64,000 nt of DNA, from the NCBI RefSeq assembly GCF_023558375.1, contig NZ_CP083761.1:3985001-4049000 (forward strand), written 5' to 3'. This document shows, one piece after another, positions 56,022 to 64,000 of the stretch; positions within the stretch are counted from its first letter, which is position 1; every line of letters starts with the position of its first letter. A program made the position numbers and the translations under genes. The notes beneath the pieces are model-generated. The model saw nothing but the letters and a program-made list of their open reading frames with translations. It did not search any database and had not been told where the DNA came from. Source of the stretch: Chroococcidiopsis sp. CCMEE 29. GTDB taxonomy: Bacteria > Cyanobacteriota > Cyanobacteriia > Cyanobacteriales > Chroococcidiopsidaceae.

Positions 56022-57129
56022 TTTTTCTCTAAACAAGTCGGTCACTTATTTGTCTTTGTTGTTTGTTGGAGCTACGGCAAGTCTACTGGGAACGCAACTC
56101 CTGCCTACAAATGCAGTGCTGGTTCAGCAACAAGTGGCGCAGTTGCCTTCCGCGTTACCAGGCAACACCGATTCTAACTTTATTGCTGCTGCTGTAGAAA
56201 GAACTGGACCTGCGGTAGTGCGGATCGATTCTTCTCGCACAATGAGAAATCGCTCGGCGCGACCTGGAGGACGGGTTGTGCAAGGTACAGGTTCTGGCTT
56301 TATTATCCAGTCGGATGGTTTGATTTTGACGAATGCCCATGTTGTCAATCGAGCCGATACCGTGACCGTTACGTTAAGGGACGGTCGTAACTTCACAGGT
56401 AAGGTTTTAGGTCAAGATCAACTAACAGATGTGGCAGTAGTGAAAATTCAGGCTAACAATCTACCAGCTGTGAATCTCGGCAATTCGGAGCAGCTGCGAC
56501 CAGGAGAATGGGCGATCGCGATCGGTAATCCCTTGGGGCTAGATAATACAGTTACCGCCGGTATCATCAGCGCCACAGGACGTTCTAGTAGTGATGTAGG
56601 TGTACCTGATAAACGCATTGGCTTTATCCAGACAGATGCAGCGATTAATCCTGGCAATTCAGGTGGTCCACTGTTGAATCAACAAGGACAGGTAATCGGG
56701 ATGAACACCGCTATTATTGGGGGTGCCCAAGGATTGGGATTTGCTATTCCAATCAATAGAGCTCAACAGATCGCCAACCAGTTAATTGCTGAAGGTAGGG
56801 TGACTCATCCTTACTTGGGAGTTCAGATGACAACCCTCACACCCGATCTTAGAGAAACCCTCAGCCGTGATTCTAATGGCAGGGTGCAAGTGCAACCAAA
56901 CCAGGGTGTAGTCATTGTCGGAGTTGCCCAAAACTCTCCAGCTGCTAGAGCGGGATTACGCACAGGAGATGTAATCCAGCAGATTAATGGGCAAGCTGTT
57001 AAAACAGCTGCTGATGTCCAGCAGGCTGTAGAAAATAGCAGGATTGGTGTCAGCTTACCATTACAGGTCAGTCGCAATGGCAGCAACTTAACTGTATCGA
57101 TAAGTCCAGCTGAATTTCCTACCAGTTGA
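56011..57129 (+). CDS. HtrA/Deg-family trypsin-like serine protease
   Basis: The 372-aa protease has an N-terminal signal/anchor (residues ~10-36), a trypsin-like domain with catalytic triad His110 (LTNAHVV), Asp140 (TDVAVVK) and Ser217 (NPGNSGGPL), then one PDZ domain (~270-365; [21 protein letters not shown]). This is the HhoA/HhoB/HtrA layout of cyanobacteria, acting in the periplasm or lumen on misfolded proteins. The start overlaps the M28 peptidase stop. Which of the three cyanobacterial Deg proteases it equals cannot be said from this view. Confidence 0.93.
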   Translation: MSLNFSLNKSVTYLSLLFVGATASLLGTQLLPTNAVLVQQQVAQLPSALPGNTDSNFIAAAVERTGPAVVRIDSSRTMRNRSARPGGRVVQGTGSGFIIQSDGLILTNAHVVNRADTVTVTLRDGRNFTGKVLGQDQLTDVAVVKIQANNLPAVNLGNSEQLRPGEWAIAIGNPLGLDNTVTAGIISATGRSSSDVGVPDKRIGFIQTDAAINPGNSGGPLLNQQGQVIGMNTAIIGGAQGLGFAIPINRAQQIANQLIAEGRVTHPYLGVQMTTLTPDLRETLSRDSNGRVQVQPNQGVVIVGVAQNSPAARAGLRTGDVIQQINGQAVKTAADVQQAVENSRIGVSLPLQVSRNGSNLTVSISPAEFPTS

Positions 57130-57283
57130 ACTGCTTCCGAGTAGTCCACGAAAGTTTCTCTAGGTGTATAAGGTGTGAGTGGTGAGTGGCAGTAGTGAAT
57201 AGGATTCCCCGCGTCTCCATATCCCCGTGTTGTGGCAAATTATAGGGAAAGTTTCAATTAACTATAGACTCTGAGGCAGATGA

Positions 57284-57886
57284 ATGAGCAGGATAGAAAA
57301 GCGGGACACAAAAACGTCCATTGTGCGTGAAATCAAAACCCAAGCCACTATTCTAGGTGGATTTGTTGCCCTGATCTGGACTGTGGAAATCTTAGATCTA
57401 CTACTGTTTGGGGGAGCGCTAAATGCTTATGGTATACGTCCGCACAGCATCATCGGGCTACGTGGCATTATATTCGCGCCTTTTCTGCACGGCGGATTAG
57501 CGCACGTTGCCGCAAATACTATCCCTTTCCTCACCCTTGGCTGGTTGGTTATGTTGCGAGAAACCAGCGATTTTTTTGTCGTCACTGCTGTGACAATGCT
57601 GGTTAGTGGTCTTGGTACTTGGCTATTTGGTTCACCTAACTCTATCCATATTGGTGCTAGTGGTTTAGTCTTCGGTTGCCTTGGTTTTCTGTTGTTACGG
57701 GGATACTTTGAACGCAGCGTGACAGCAATCTTGTTTTCTTTAATTGTGGGTGCGTTTTACGGAGGACTGGTGTGGGGGGTCTTGCCTTTGCAGTTTGGTA
57801 TATCGTGGCAAGGACACCTATTTGGTTTTATCGGCGGCGGTTTAGCGGCACGTCTATTGTCACGCAGAAAGCGATCGCATTCCTAG
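57284..57886 (+). CDS. rhomboid-family intramembrane serine protease
   Basis: The 200-aa protein has about six membrane helices. Rhomboid landmarks are FLHGGLAHVAANTIPFL (H-x3-N), the nucleophile HIGASGLVFG with Ser126 and the partner histidine WQGHLFGFIGGG (His178). It cleaves transmembrane substrates within the bilayer. It is the third protease gene in a row on the plus strand (after M28 and HtrA) and converges on the OmpA-like gene at 57895, only 8 bp apart. Confidence 0.92.
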   Translation: MSRIEKRDTKTSIVREIKTQATILGGFVALIWTVEILDLLLFGGALNAYGIRPHSIIGLRGIIFAPFLHGGLAHVAANTIPFLTLGWLVMLRETSDFFVVTAVTMLVSGLGTWLFGSPNSIHIGASGLVFGCLGFLLLRGYFERSVTAILFSLIVGAFYGGLVWGVLPLQFGISWQGHLFGFIGGGLAARLLSRRKRSHS

Positions 57887-57894
57887 CCTAGAAC

Positions 57895-58554
57895 TCACTT
57901 AACCTGTATAGGCTCACCAAGGCGAGTGAACCGAATTTCAATGCGTCTTCTTGTAGCATCTGGGTTGCGATTAACTGGGGCAAAATCTCCATGAGGCAAG
58001 ATTAGCTGTGCCGCCGAATAAGCTCGAAACGTTAGCCCTTTCAGCCGTCCATTTTTTGTCTGGATGTCACGCAATAATCTTACGACTGCTAACGCTCGCA
58101 TCAATCCTAAATCAGCATTAGACCCTGCCATTAGATTACGAACAGGCAGATTAGCATTAGCTACTTTCTCTAAATTTATGTCTAGATTGCTAGTTCCATT
58201 GCCATTAGCTTGACCATCAGTATGACCGATCAATTCCACTACATTAATTCGATATCTCTTCGTGTTTCGTTCAATTTCAGCTACTATTTTATTTCTGATG
58301 TAAATATCCATTTTTGGCGGTATTTCTGCACTACCTGAAGCAAATCTATAAGCTCCTTCATCTTCAATCACAAGAATCGGTGGTACACCTGTTGGTGTTT
58401 TGGTTTCCCAAGCTGCCTTTGACATTAAAGAATTAATAATAGATAATGATAAGAATAGGATAAGTATCATAAATGTGTTAGACATTAAATCTGTGAAGGC
58501 AGGCCAAATATTTAGCTCTTCATTAGATTCAATAAACCGTGAGCGATGACGCAT
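57895..58554 (-). CDS. MotB/OmpA-like stator protein (ZorB-like)
   Basis: The 219-aa protein has a short cytosolic start (residues 1-18), then one membrane helix (~22-42, FTDLMSNTFMILILFLSL) in which Asp22 corresponds to the proton-carrying aspartate of MotB/ZorB. A periplasmic OmpA-like domain follows with VELIGHTDG (107-114), LMRALAVVRLL and NPDATRRRIEIRF (197-209), the peptidoglycan-binding positions. Size and order match ZorB of Zorya systems as well as MotB-type proteins. It is the last gene of the operon, 17 bp after its channel partner, and converges with the rhomboid gene. Family role inferred; partner relation well supported. Confidence 0.85.
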   Translation of the reverse strand: MRHRSRFIESNEELNIWPAFTDLMSNTFMILILFLSLSIINSLMSKAAWETKTPTGVPPILVIEDEGAYRFASGSAEIPPKMDIYIRNKIVAEIERNTKRYRINVVELIGHTDGQANGNGTSNLDINLEKVANANLPVRNLMAGSNADLGLMRALAVVRLLRDIQTKNGRLKGLTFRAYSAAQLILPHGDFAPVNRNPDATRRRIEIRFTRLGEPIQVK

Positions 58555-58571
58555 AATTAAAAAAAATAAAG

Positions 58572-60152
58572 CTATATTTTATTCAACGAGTTAACTAAGC
58601 TGCTAAAATCTGAATCGTTTAACTTGTCAGTTTTTATCTGGTTTTCTACCACTTCTGTCAATTTGTAGCTTGTATGTTTTGTGTCATTCAGGTAATTGAT
58701 ACACTGCTGAATATTTTCTACTATAGTTTGAAGTTGATATGTGTTACTTTCTGAGTGGTTACTTATACCTGCAACGAGGCGATCGCCCAAAAACTCAACA
58801 CCTAGATTAATCTGGTGTGTATAGTTATTTAGAATCTCTACCAACTTTGTTAACTCAACTTGCACCTTACTCAAACTATCGGCTCTATCTACAATCTTTT
58901 TTTGCAGCTTGTCAATTGTTTTAACTACTGACTGAAAACTTTGCCCTCCTTGATAGAGTTGTGGAATAATCTCTTGAAGGGATTGCTGATTGCTATGATG
59001 CAGCTCTAAGACTTTGGTTGATGTTTGATTAAGAGTGCTAAATTCTTCTCCTAACTTCAGTATTATCTGGCTAGAACTCTGAAGTTCAATTACTGCCATT
59101 TCAATAATTTGAGCTGTGTTAGCTAAACTTAAGGCTGATTGAGAAAAATTACTTTGTGTACTAGCTAAATTCGCTGTGGCTTCTGACAATTTTTGGGGAA
59201 ACTGACTATTTTCAAATGTTTGAGCCACCTGTTGATATTTTTCAGCGTTCGTGAGCATTGCTGCCACAGCACTCTCAAAAGCAGCAACTGCATGCTTTAA
59301 GTCAGTAGTAGAGCTGGCTATGGTGCCAGCAGATTCTTGAAATCCATTGTAAACCCTGCGAGCAAGGTCATTTGCTTGTTTATTTACATCAACAATTTGT
59401 TGAATTTTTGCACCAAGCGATGATTCTACTGCATCACGGACAGTAGTACCAAACCTACCCAAAAAATCTTTAAATTCAAATACTAAACGATCAACAGCTT
59501 TGTCTAGACGATTATTGCCTTGAATTTTAGGTAGATAGATATTATCAAGGTAATCTTCAATAGCACTAATAAGCTTATACTTTGCTACGCTGGTATTTTT
59601 CACCAAATTAACTAGTGTCAATACAGCACTAAAAAATATTCCAGTTAGACTAGTGGTGAAGGCAATTCCCATACCTTTCAACGGCTGCTGTAATTCATGC
59701 ACTAAATTACTAACGTCACTGGTATTAGCTTGAGCGATCGCCTGACTCAATGCCGATAAATTTATTGTAATACCTAGAAAAGTACCTAATAGCCCGAAGG
59801 ATAACAGTAAGTTAGGTAAAGTACGGCAGACGTAATCAATTTGTTCGCAAGAGATTAACCAAACTTTCTGCTGGCTATAAATTTGATCTATTAATGCTGC
59901 TGTATTTATTTGATCTAGATTAACGCTAGCTTCCTTAAATCTTTTTTCTAATTCATTGATAATTTCTGGTTGATTTCCCCGCTCTCCCCGATTAATCAGC
60001 CTCCTCACACGATTTTCTAGAAATACAAGATGTTTATGCAGGAGCCATCGTAAATAAATAGTAACTACAGATGGAATAACTACGAGAATAATAGTGAGAA
60101 AAACTAAATAGGGCGGTAACTGCTGTATGAAATTAAGCATAAATATTTTCAA
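58572..60152 (-). CDS. MotA/TolQ/ExbB-type channel protein with long helical tail (ZorA-like)
   Basis: The 526-aa protein has three membrane segments: TM1 ~14-36, TM2 ~112-135 (LPNLLLSFGLLGTFLGIT, the MotA/ExbB core) and TM3 ~160-184 (GMGIAFTTSLTGIFFSAVLTL). A ~340-residue cytoplasmic tail rich in heptad-like Leu/Ile/Gln/Asn follows. Short MotA/ExbB proteins lack this tail; ZorA has it. With the OmpA-like partner it should form an ion-driven 5:2 stator complex in which the tail projects into the cytosol. The gene is 208 bp downstream of the tubulin-like gene. Confidence 0.85.
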   Translation of the reverse strand: MKIFMLNFIQQLPPYLVFLTIILVVIPSVVTIYLRWLLHKHLVFLENRVRRLINRGERGNQPEIINELEKRFKEASVNLDQINTAALIDQIYSQQKVWLISCEQIDYVCRTLPNLLLSFGLLGTFLGITINLSALSQAIAQANTSDVSNLVHELQQPLKGMGIAFTTSLTGIFFSAVLTLVNLVKNTSVAKYKLISAIEDYLDNIYLPKIQGNNRLDKAVDRLVFEFKDFLGRFGTTVRDAVESSLGAKIQQIVDVNKQANDLARRVYNGFQESAGTIASSTTDLKHAVAAFESAVAAMLTNAEKYQQVAQTFENSQFPQKLSEATANLASTQSNFSQSALSLANTAQIIEMAVIELQSSSQIILKLGEEFSTLNQTSTKVLELHHSNQQSLQEIIPQLYQGGQSFQSVVKTIDKLQKKIVDRADSLSKVQVELTKLVEILNNYTHQINLGVEFLGDRLVAGISNHSESNTYQLQTIVENIQQCINYLNDTKHTSYKLTEVVENQIKTDKLNDSDFSSLVNSLNKI

Positions 60153-60360
60153 TTTTTACAAAAACTCTAACAGGGTAGGCAATACTACCCTATGAAAAAA
60201 CGTTTAGTATTTATCTCTGTAGGGGATATTTATTCAGAACTTATTGGCGTTCGTATTCGTACTTTATTGAGTGATAGTGGCATCGTCAACATCCTGTTTA
60301 GCCGTTCCAGTTTTAACCACCGTCTTCTGTTATCAGCAGAATCTGCAAAAGAATTATCAC
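60153..60360. other. 208-bp spacer between tubulin-like and channel genes
   Basis: It contains the hairpin AGGGTAG-GCAATA-CTACCCT (60172-60191), followed on the minus strand by GTTAGAGTTTTTGT, terminator- or attenuator-like within the operon. A 17-codon minus-strand frame starting MPLSLNKVRI is too short to support. A small plus-strand ORF (60192-60386) overlaps the tubulin-like gene's end and is probably spurious. Confidence 0.5.
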
Positions 60361-63300
60361 CTATATTACTTCTACTTCGCCAGTGATTAGTTCTTGAGCG
60401 TTAGCGATTGCTGGTAGAGCAGTATTTAGTTGGGTTTGCTCTTGCATCTTTGTGTAGAAGCGTTCAATTATTCCCTGCTGAGCGGAATTAGCATCGGTTC
60501 CACGTGAACCAACTACTCTTAAGCGGTAGGGGTAATTGATATGATTGTCTGGCAACGTATCAACCTGTGTGACAAATTGCCGTAGTTTAGGCAAGTAATA
60601 ATCTTGCCATCGTGCAGGTTGACGTTTTATGTCAGCAATTGCTCCATCTAGTAATTCTCGTAAAGCAGCCGCCATATTAGGATTATTCACTAGCGCCTGA
60701 AGAGCTTGTTTCCAAGCTGGGTTAAGAGAAGCAGTGTGATAAACACCCCGTAATTGATCAAAACATTGAAACTCCAGTTGTTTTGTTGTCTGGTTCTGTT
60801 GAATCAAGTCAAAAGCAAGACAAGGATAGAAGGTATCCTGTAAATCCTGCATGACTGGGACAGGAGGTGGAATAATATCTGTAAAGCTCTCACTACGGTC
60901 GTTATGCAATGGAGCGTTACCCGGATGTCTTCTTTGGAGATAGTAATGTTCTCTCAACTGCTGCAAACCGTCAATTATCCTGAGCGGAAAAGCAGCATAC
61001 TCAGTCACAATTAAAACTTTATCCTCTGCTTGCGTTGGCTTAAGTTCATTGTCTGGAATTGCCAGCTTTTCCGTTAATCCAGTATGGAATTGTCGGACTT
61101 CAGGCTCATCAGTATCTTTGAAACCTATTAACTGACTCTTTTTAGCAGAGTTGTTGTGAAAGTATGGAGCTGTCAAGTTAATAGGTAGAAGCGGTTGAGC
61201 TTCGCGGAGAATCTGTCCTAATCGAATTGCACGTTCTGTAGATGAATATTTTTGAGTAAAGCGCTTGATTACAGATTGCACAATATCGGCACTACGAGAA
61301 CCAAATAACCGATCAACGGATGAATCAATTTCGTATTTTAGCTGTTCCGTATTTGTGTGGTTTTGCTCTAGGAAAATTGCTAAAGATTCCTCAGAACCTG
61401 TTGATTCCAGAATTTTCTGAGTAATTTGTACAACCTGAGCGCGGTATTCATTTGGTGGCAGCAGCGTGTTGTAGCAAATATCTATGTCTTCATCAGAAAA
61501 GATTTCCTCACCGCTCATTTCATCAGAATCTGATTGTTTGAGCGTAGCTTGAATTTTCTCGTAGTAGTTCTTTAAATCATTTACTAAGCGACATAAACTA
61601 GTTAACTGGCTTGCTCGCGTCTGTGTATGCTGTTGTAAAACCTTAATGACTTCAAGTGCTTCTTGTGCTAGAGTAAGGTCAAAGTTATGTTTAATAGCAG
61701 TTTCAGTATCTTTAACTGCCCTTCTAGCCTCATCTTGCACGCGACTATTCTTATTGCTGAATAGCGGTAAGTTAAACTCTTCTTCAATGTCTTGAATTGT
61801 TCGGTTGCTCTGCGTCCATTTCTTCTCTAGTTCCTCTAAGCTCCTAGCACCATCAGCCGCTCTAATTTTTTCCTCCAAGTCATATTGATAAGCATTCAAT
61901 TCTGTTTGGAGAGCATCTAGCCAGTTACGAGCATTGGCTATAGAAAAGTATTGATTACTGGGTGTGAGTAAAGCAGATAGGTAATTATCAATGTCTTGAC
62001 GTAATTGCAAAGTTAAATTAGTTCGGCTCTTAATTAGTTTGGTAAGCCAAATTCCTCTGGTACTTTCTGTATCTCCAAACTTAGTTTTATAGAATTGCTC
62101 CTTAAACTCCTTTTGCAGTTGTCGCATCAAGCTAGAGCGATCGTCTCTATTTCGGCAGTCGGTAATACTATTCTCTTGCTTAGTTTTCCAAGCATTCATC
62201 AAGCTACTGAAATTCTTTTCTATTTCCAGGACTGTGGCTTCTAATCGCGAGAGCAAGCCATCTTTTCGCTCTAAACTATTGTGCCAACGAAACTCAATTA
62301 AAAATTGCTCTAGTAATTTCATCGGATCTGGGCTTTGTCCTTCTCCTTGCAGCCAGAAATTAACTAGTTTTGAATTAATGCGTGCTACTGTAATTTGGGA
62401 GATGCGATCGCGCGGGAAATAAATCGCAGCCAACCCAAATGTTAAATAACCTTGGCTATTAGGTCGGGGGTGATCATCCTCCTGAATCAAGTGTTGGGTA
62501 AAATTGTCTCTCATCCCCTTAACTACAGGAGCTAACTCACTCGAAAAATCGAGTGCAATCTTATTGGCTATTACATTACAAAGCTTTCGCTGTTTATCAA
62601 TAGCATAATTACCTTGTTCAGTGTATTTAGATACTAAATAGGTATAGTCAAAAGGAGGGCGATTCTCCTGTACGATTGTGATATATCGCTGGTCATAGCA
62701 AGCATTAAACTGTGTACCAGGGCTAGAGTAATAGTCAAGCTCCATTAGAGCTGCATAAGTGTTGGCACACATATTAGGCGTGTTGCCATATAATTCAGGG
62801 CTAATAACTAAATAGCCAATAAGTTGTTTGACATCTGGGTAGGCATGTCTGAGACTATAAGCAACATCTAGAAATGTTCCATACCCGTACCGCCACAGAG
62901 GGAACCAACAACAACAATATTTAGTCCTGGATCGACAATTAGACCGAACTTGCGTAGTAATTCTTGCTCATGTTTCCTTGTCCGCTGTTCGGCAACTTCA
63001 ATAGCATTCTTTATTTTTAAATAGTTTTGAAAAAAGGCTAATCTACCTATAGGTCTAATGCCTTTTGCGCCTTGGTCTATAGCCTTAATATTTTGTATAA
63101 GTTGTGGCGGAAACCACTGAGCAATGTGTTCGTAGGGGCTGGGTTGATGACGATTAGAATGGCATTGCTCTAGTCCCTGAACCAATTCAGTGACTTGCGG
63201 AGCTGTCATCGTAGCGTTAACCTTTTCTGAGTCTTGGAATCCTAGATCAATTCCTTGATAGATATTACCTGTACGTAAACTAACTGCTTGCGTTGCTTCT

Positions 63301-63479
63301 TTGTCAGTATCAATATGAACAAAGCTAACAACCGGTAAATTACTCAAATCTTTATAGCGGTCTACAATCAGGCGACGGACTCGCATTAATACGTCTCTAC
63401 CTGTACCTCCTAGACCTATACAGATAGTACGGTTAACCCCTTGATACTGTCGTTCGTTTACCGAAAATTGATTGTGCAT
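60361..63479 (-). CDS. tubulin/FtsZ-like GTPase (Tubulin_2 type), large, one frameshift
   Basis: The N-terminal part (62868-63479, 203 codons) begins with the GTP-binding glycine loop ICIGLGGTGRDVLMRVRRL and runs to GSLCGGTGM, the tubulin signature loop (residues 192-200; FtsZ has GGGTGTG). There the frame shifts. Adding one G after ATG at 62879-62880 gives GTFLDVAYSLRHAYPDVKQL and joins 36 codons to the remaining 803 (60361-62772), so the intact protein is ~1,039 aa. The rest is helical and charged with AAFPLRIIDGLQQL near the end. It matches the tubulin-like Tubulin_2 proteins rather than FtsZ. As assembled it is broken; sequencing error or a real mutation. Confidence 0.8.
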
Positions 63480-63499
63480 AACTTACCTTAATTGTGATA

Positions 63500-64000
63500 T
63501 TATTTCCTGATTTTGATTTTTATGTAAAAGTTGTCACTTCTTTCATCTGGGCAATTCAGCTTAATTGGATTCCCAGTTAAGCGAGTCCGTTTATTAACTT
63601 CTTTGCCGTTCCATTGAATTGGTGCTAATTTAGTTGGTACTAAGTAAATTTGATTGCCGCGTCGTTCTAAATAAGCTCTAACTTCTGAACCAGGACACGC
63701 AATTTCATCAATACATTTAGAATCTGCCTCACCGATAGCAAAGCTTTTTCCAGGTAAGAGAGGACGACATTCTTTTTGATCTTCGTTCAGTTCTGAAGTT
63801 ACAATAATCCGCCACTTCTTGCGGAGCTTAATCAAATGCCACAGAAAAAATGGAACAAGAGCTAATACTATAGATAAGATGGAAGTAGGTAACCATAACT
63901 GCCCAAACAAGTAAGGGTTTACCTTACATAATTCCTTATTGCCCGGTGCTATTGTACAAAACTCTTGAACAGTTGGCGCGATATCAACAACGGCAAGTTT
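63500..64000 (-). CDS. membrane protein with FHA-like C-terminal domain (partial, runs off the window)
   Basis: The open frame continues to the window edge; on the minus strand it enters as KLAVVDIAPTVQEFCT, so the gene is longer and its start lies beyond 64000. It has an extracytoplasmic segment, one membrane helix (LWLPTSILSIVLALVPFFLWHLI), then a cytosolic domain with a beta pattern RPLLPGKSFAIGE ... GSEVRAYLERRGNQIYLVP ... IQWNGKEV, resembling a forkhead-associated (FHA) fold. An upstream vWA domain is plausible for such a protein but is not visible. It is 20 bp before the tubulin-like gene, so probably the same operon. Confidence 0.6.
   Translation of the reverse strand, partial: KLAVVDIAPTVQEFCTIAPGNKELCKVNPYLFGQLWLPTSILSIVLALVPFFLWHLIKLRKKWRIIVTSELNEDQKECRPLLPGKSFAIGEADSKCIDEIACPGSEVRAYLERRGNQIYLVPTKLAPIQWNGKEVNKRTRLTGNPIKLNCPDERSDNFYIKIKIRK

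Noticed and set aside
57895-60152. A bona fide Zorya defence system
   Set aside because: ZorA- and ZorB-like proteins are present but no ZorC, ZorD or ZorE gene is in the window and a tubulin-like gene occupies the operon instead; left as an analogy.
60192-60386. 64-aa plus-strand ORF (MKKRLVFISVGDIYSEL)
   Set aside because: It overlaps the 3' end of the tubulin-like gene on the other strand, lacks a ribosome binding site and starts inside a hairpin arm.
1-64000. tRNA, tmRNA, 6S RNA or RNase P RNA genes
   Set aside because: I scanned for T-loop GTTCRANNC patterns and known small RNA signatures by eye and found no convincing case; a covariance-model search would be needed to be certain.

Overview
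The window is chromosomal DNA of a cyanobacterium. GCGATCGC (HIP1-type) octamers are scattered throughout. The sufR-sufBCDS cluster is arranged as in cyanobacteria, and there are cyanobacterial families (DUF1830, DUF4079, a DICT-domain protein, an RppA/RppB pair, FutA/FutB, a PEP-CTERM protein) and many small dispersed repeats of the kind that fill cyanobacterial intergenic DNA. I cannot name the species.

Layout. 1-623 is the 5' end of a 23S rRNA on the minus strand with its leader, but no 16S precedes it. 1254-7548 is sufR divergent from sufB-sufC-sufD-sufS (Fe-S cluster assembly), with two perfect CAAC-N6-GTTG SufR operators between them. 7598-14831 holds a Uma2 nuclease-like gene, two tandem TspO-like genes, a betaine-type ABC transporter lacking its binding protein, a GT-C glycosyltransferase and a PEP-CTERM protein. 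14928-18485 is a full-length dnaE with an uninterrupted intein site. 18580-25277 contains an intact IS5-family element inserted at the end of a peptidase E-like gene, a second Uma2 gene, a hydrolase, a four-copy 77-bp tandem repeat, gatA and two small cyanobacterial genes. 25964-29665 is a radical SAM / DICT / pentapeptide-repeat trio. 30145-35998 has a small polysaccharide set (GT2, DegT aminotransferase, methyltransferase), a CPBP protease, clpS and a STAS protein. 36088-38254 is an IS graveyard that has destroyed futA; futB survives downstream. 40144-47140 carries two genes broken by single-base changes (a COG4280-like membrane protein and a beta-propeller phosphoesterase), a fumarylacetoacetase pair and a dead IS5 copy. 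47910-57886 holds a secreted clan GH-A-like protein, the rppA/rppB two-component system, an amino-acid permease, a lipoprotein-type methyltransferase and three proteases (M28, HtrA, rhomboid).

The most interesting region is the right end (57895-64000, minus strand): a putative operon of a membrane protein with an FHA-like tail (cut by the window edge), a tubulin/FtsZ-like GTPase of about 1,039 residues (one frameshift), a three-TM MotA/ExbB/ZorA-like channel with a long helical tail, and a one-TM OmpA/MotB/ZorB-like peptidoglycan-binding stator partner. This looks like an ion-driven motor unit coupled to a cytomotive GTPase. It resembles the ZorAB half of Zorya anti-phage systems but has no Zorya effectors in view.

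A second theme is decay. At least four coding regions carry single-event frameshifts or stops, one is truncated by an IS, and dispersed repeats have inserted in frame into or onto the ends of several proteins.
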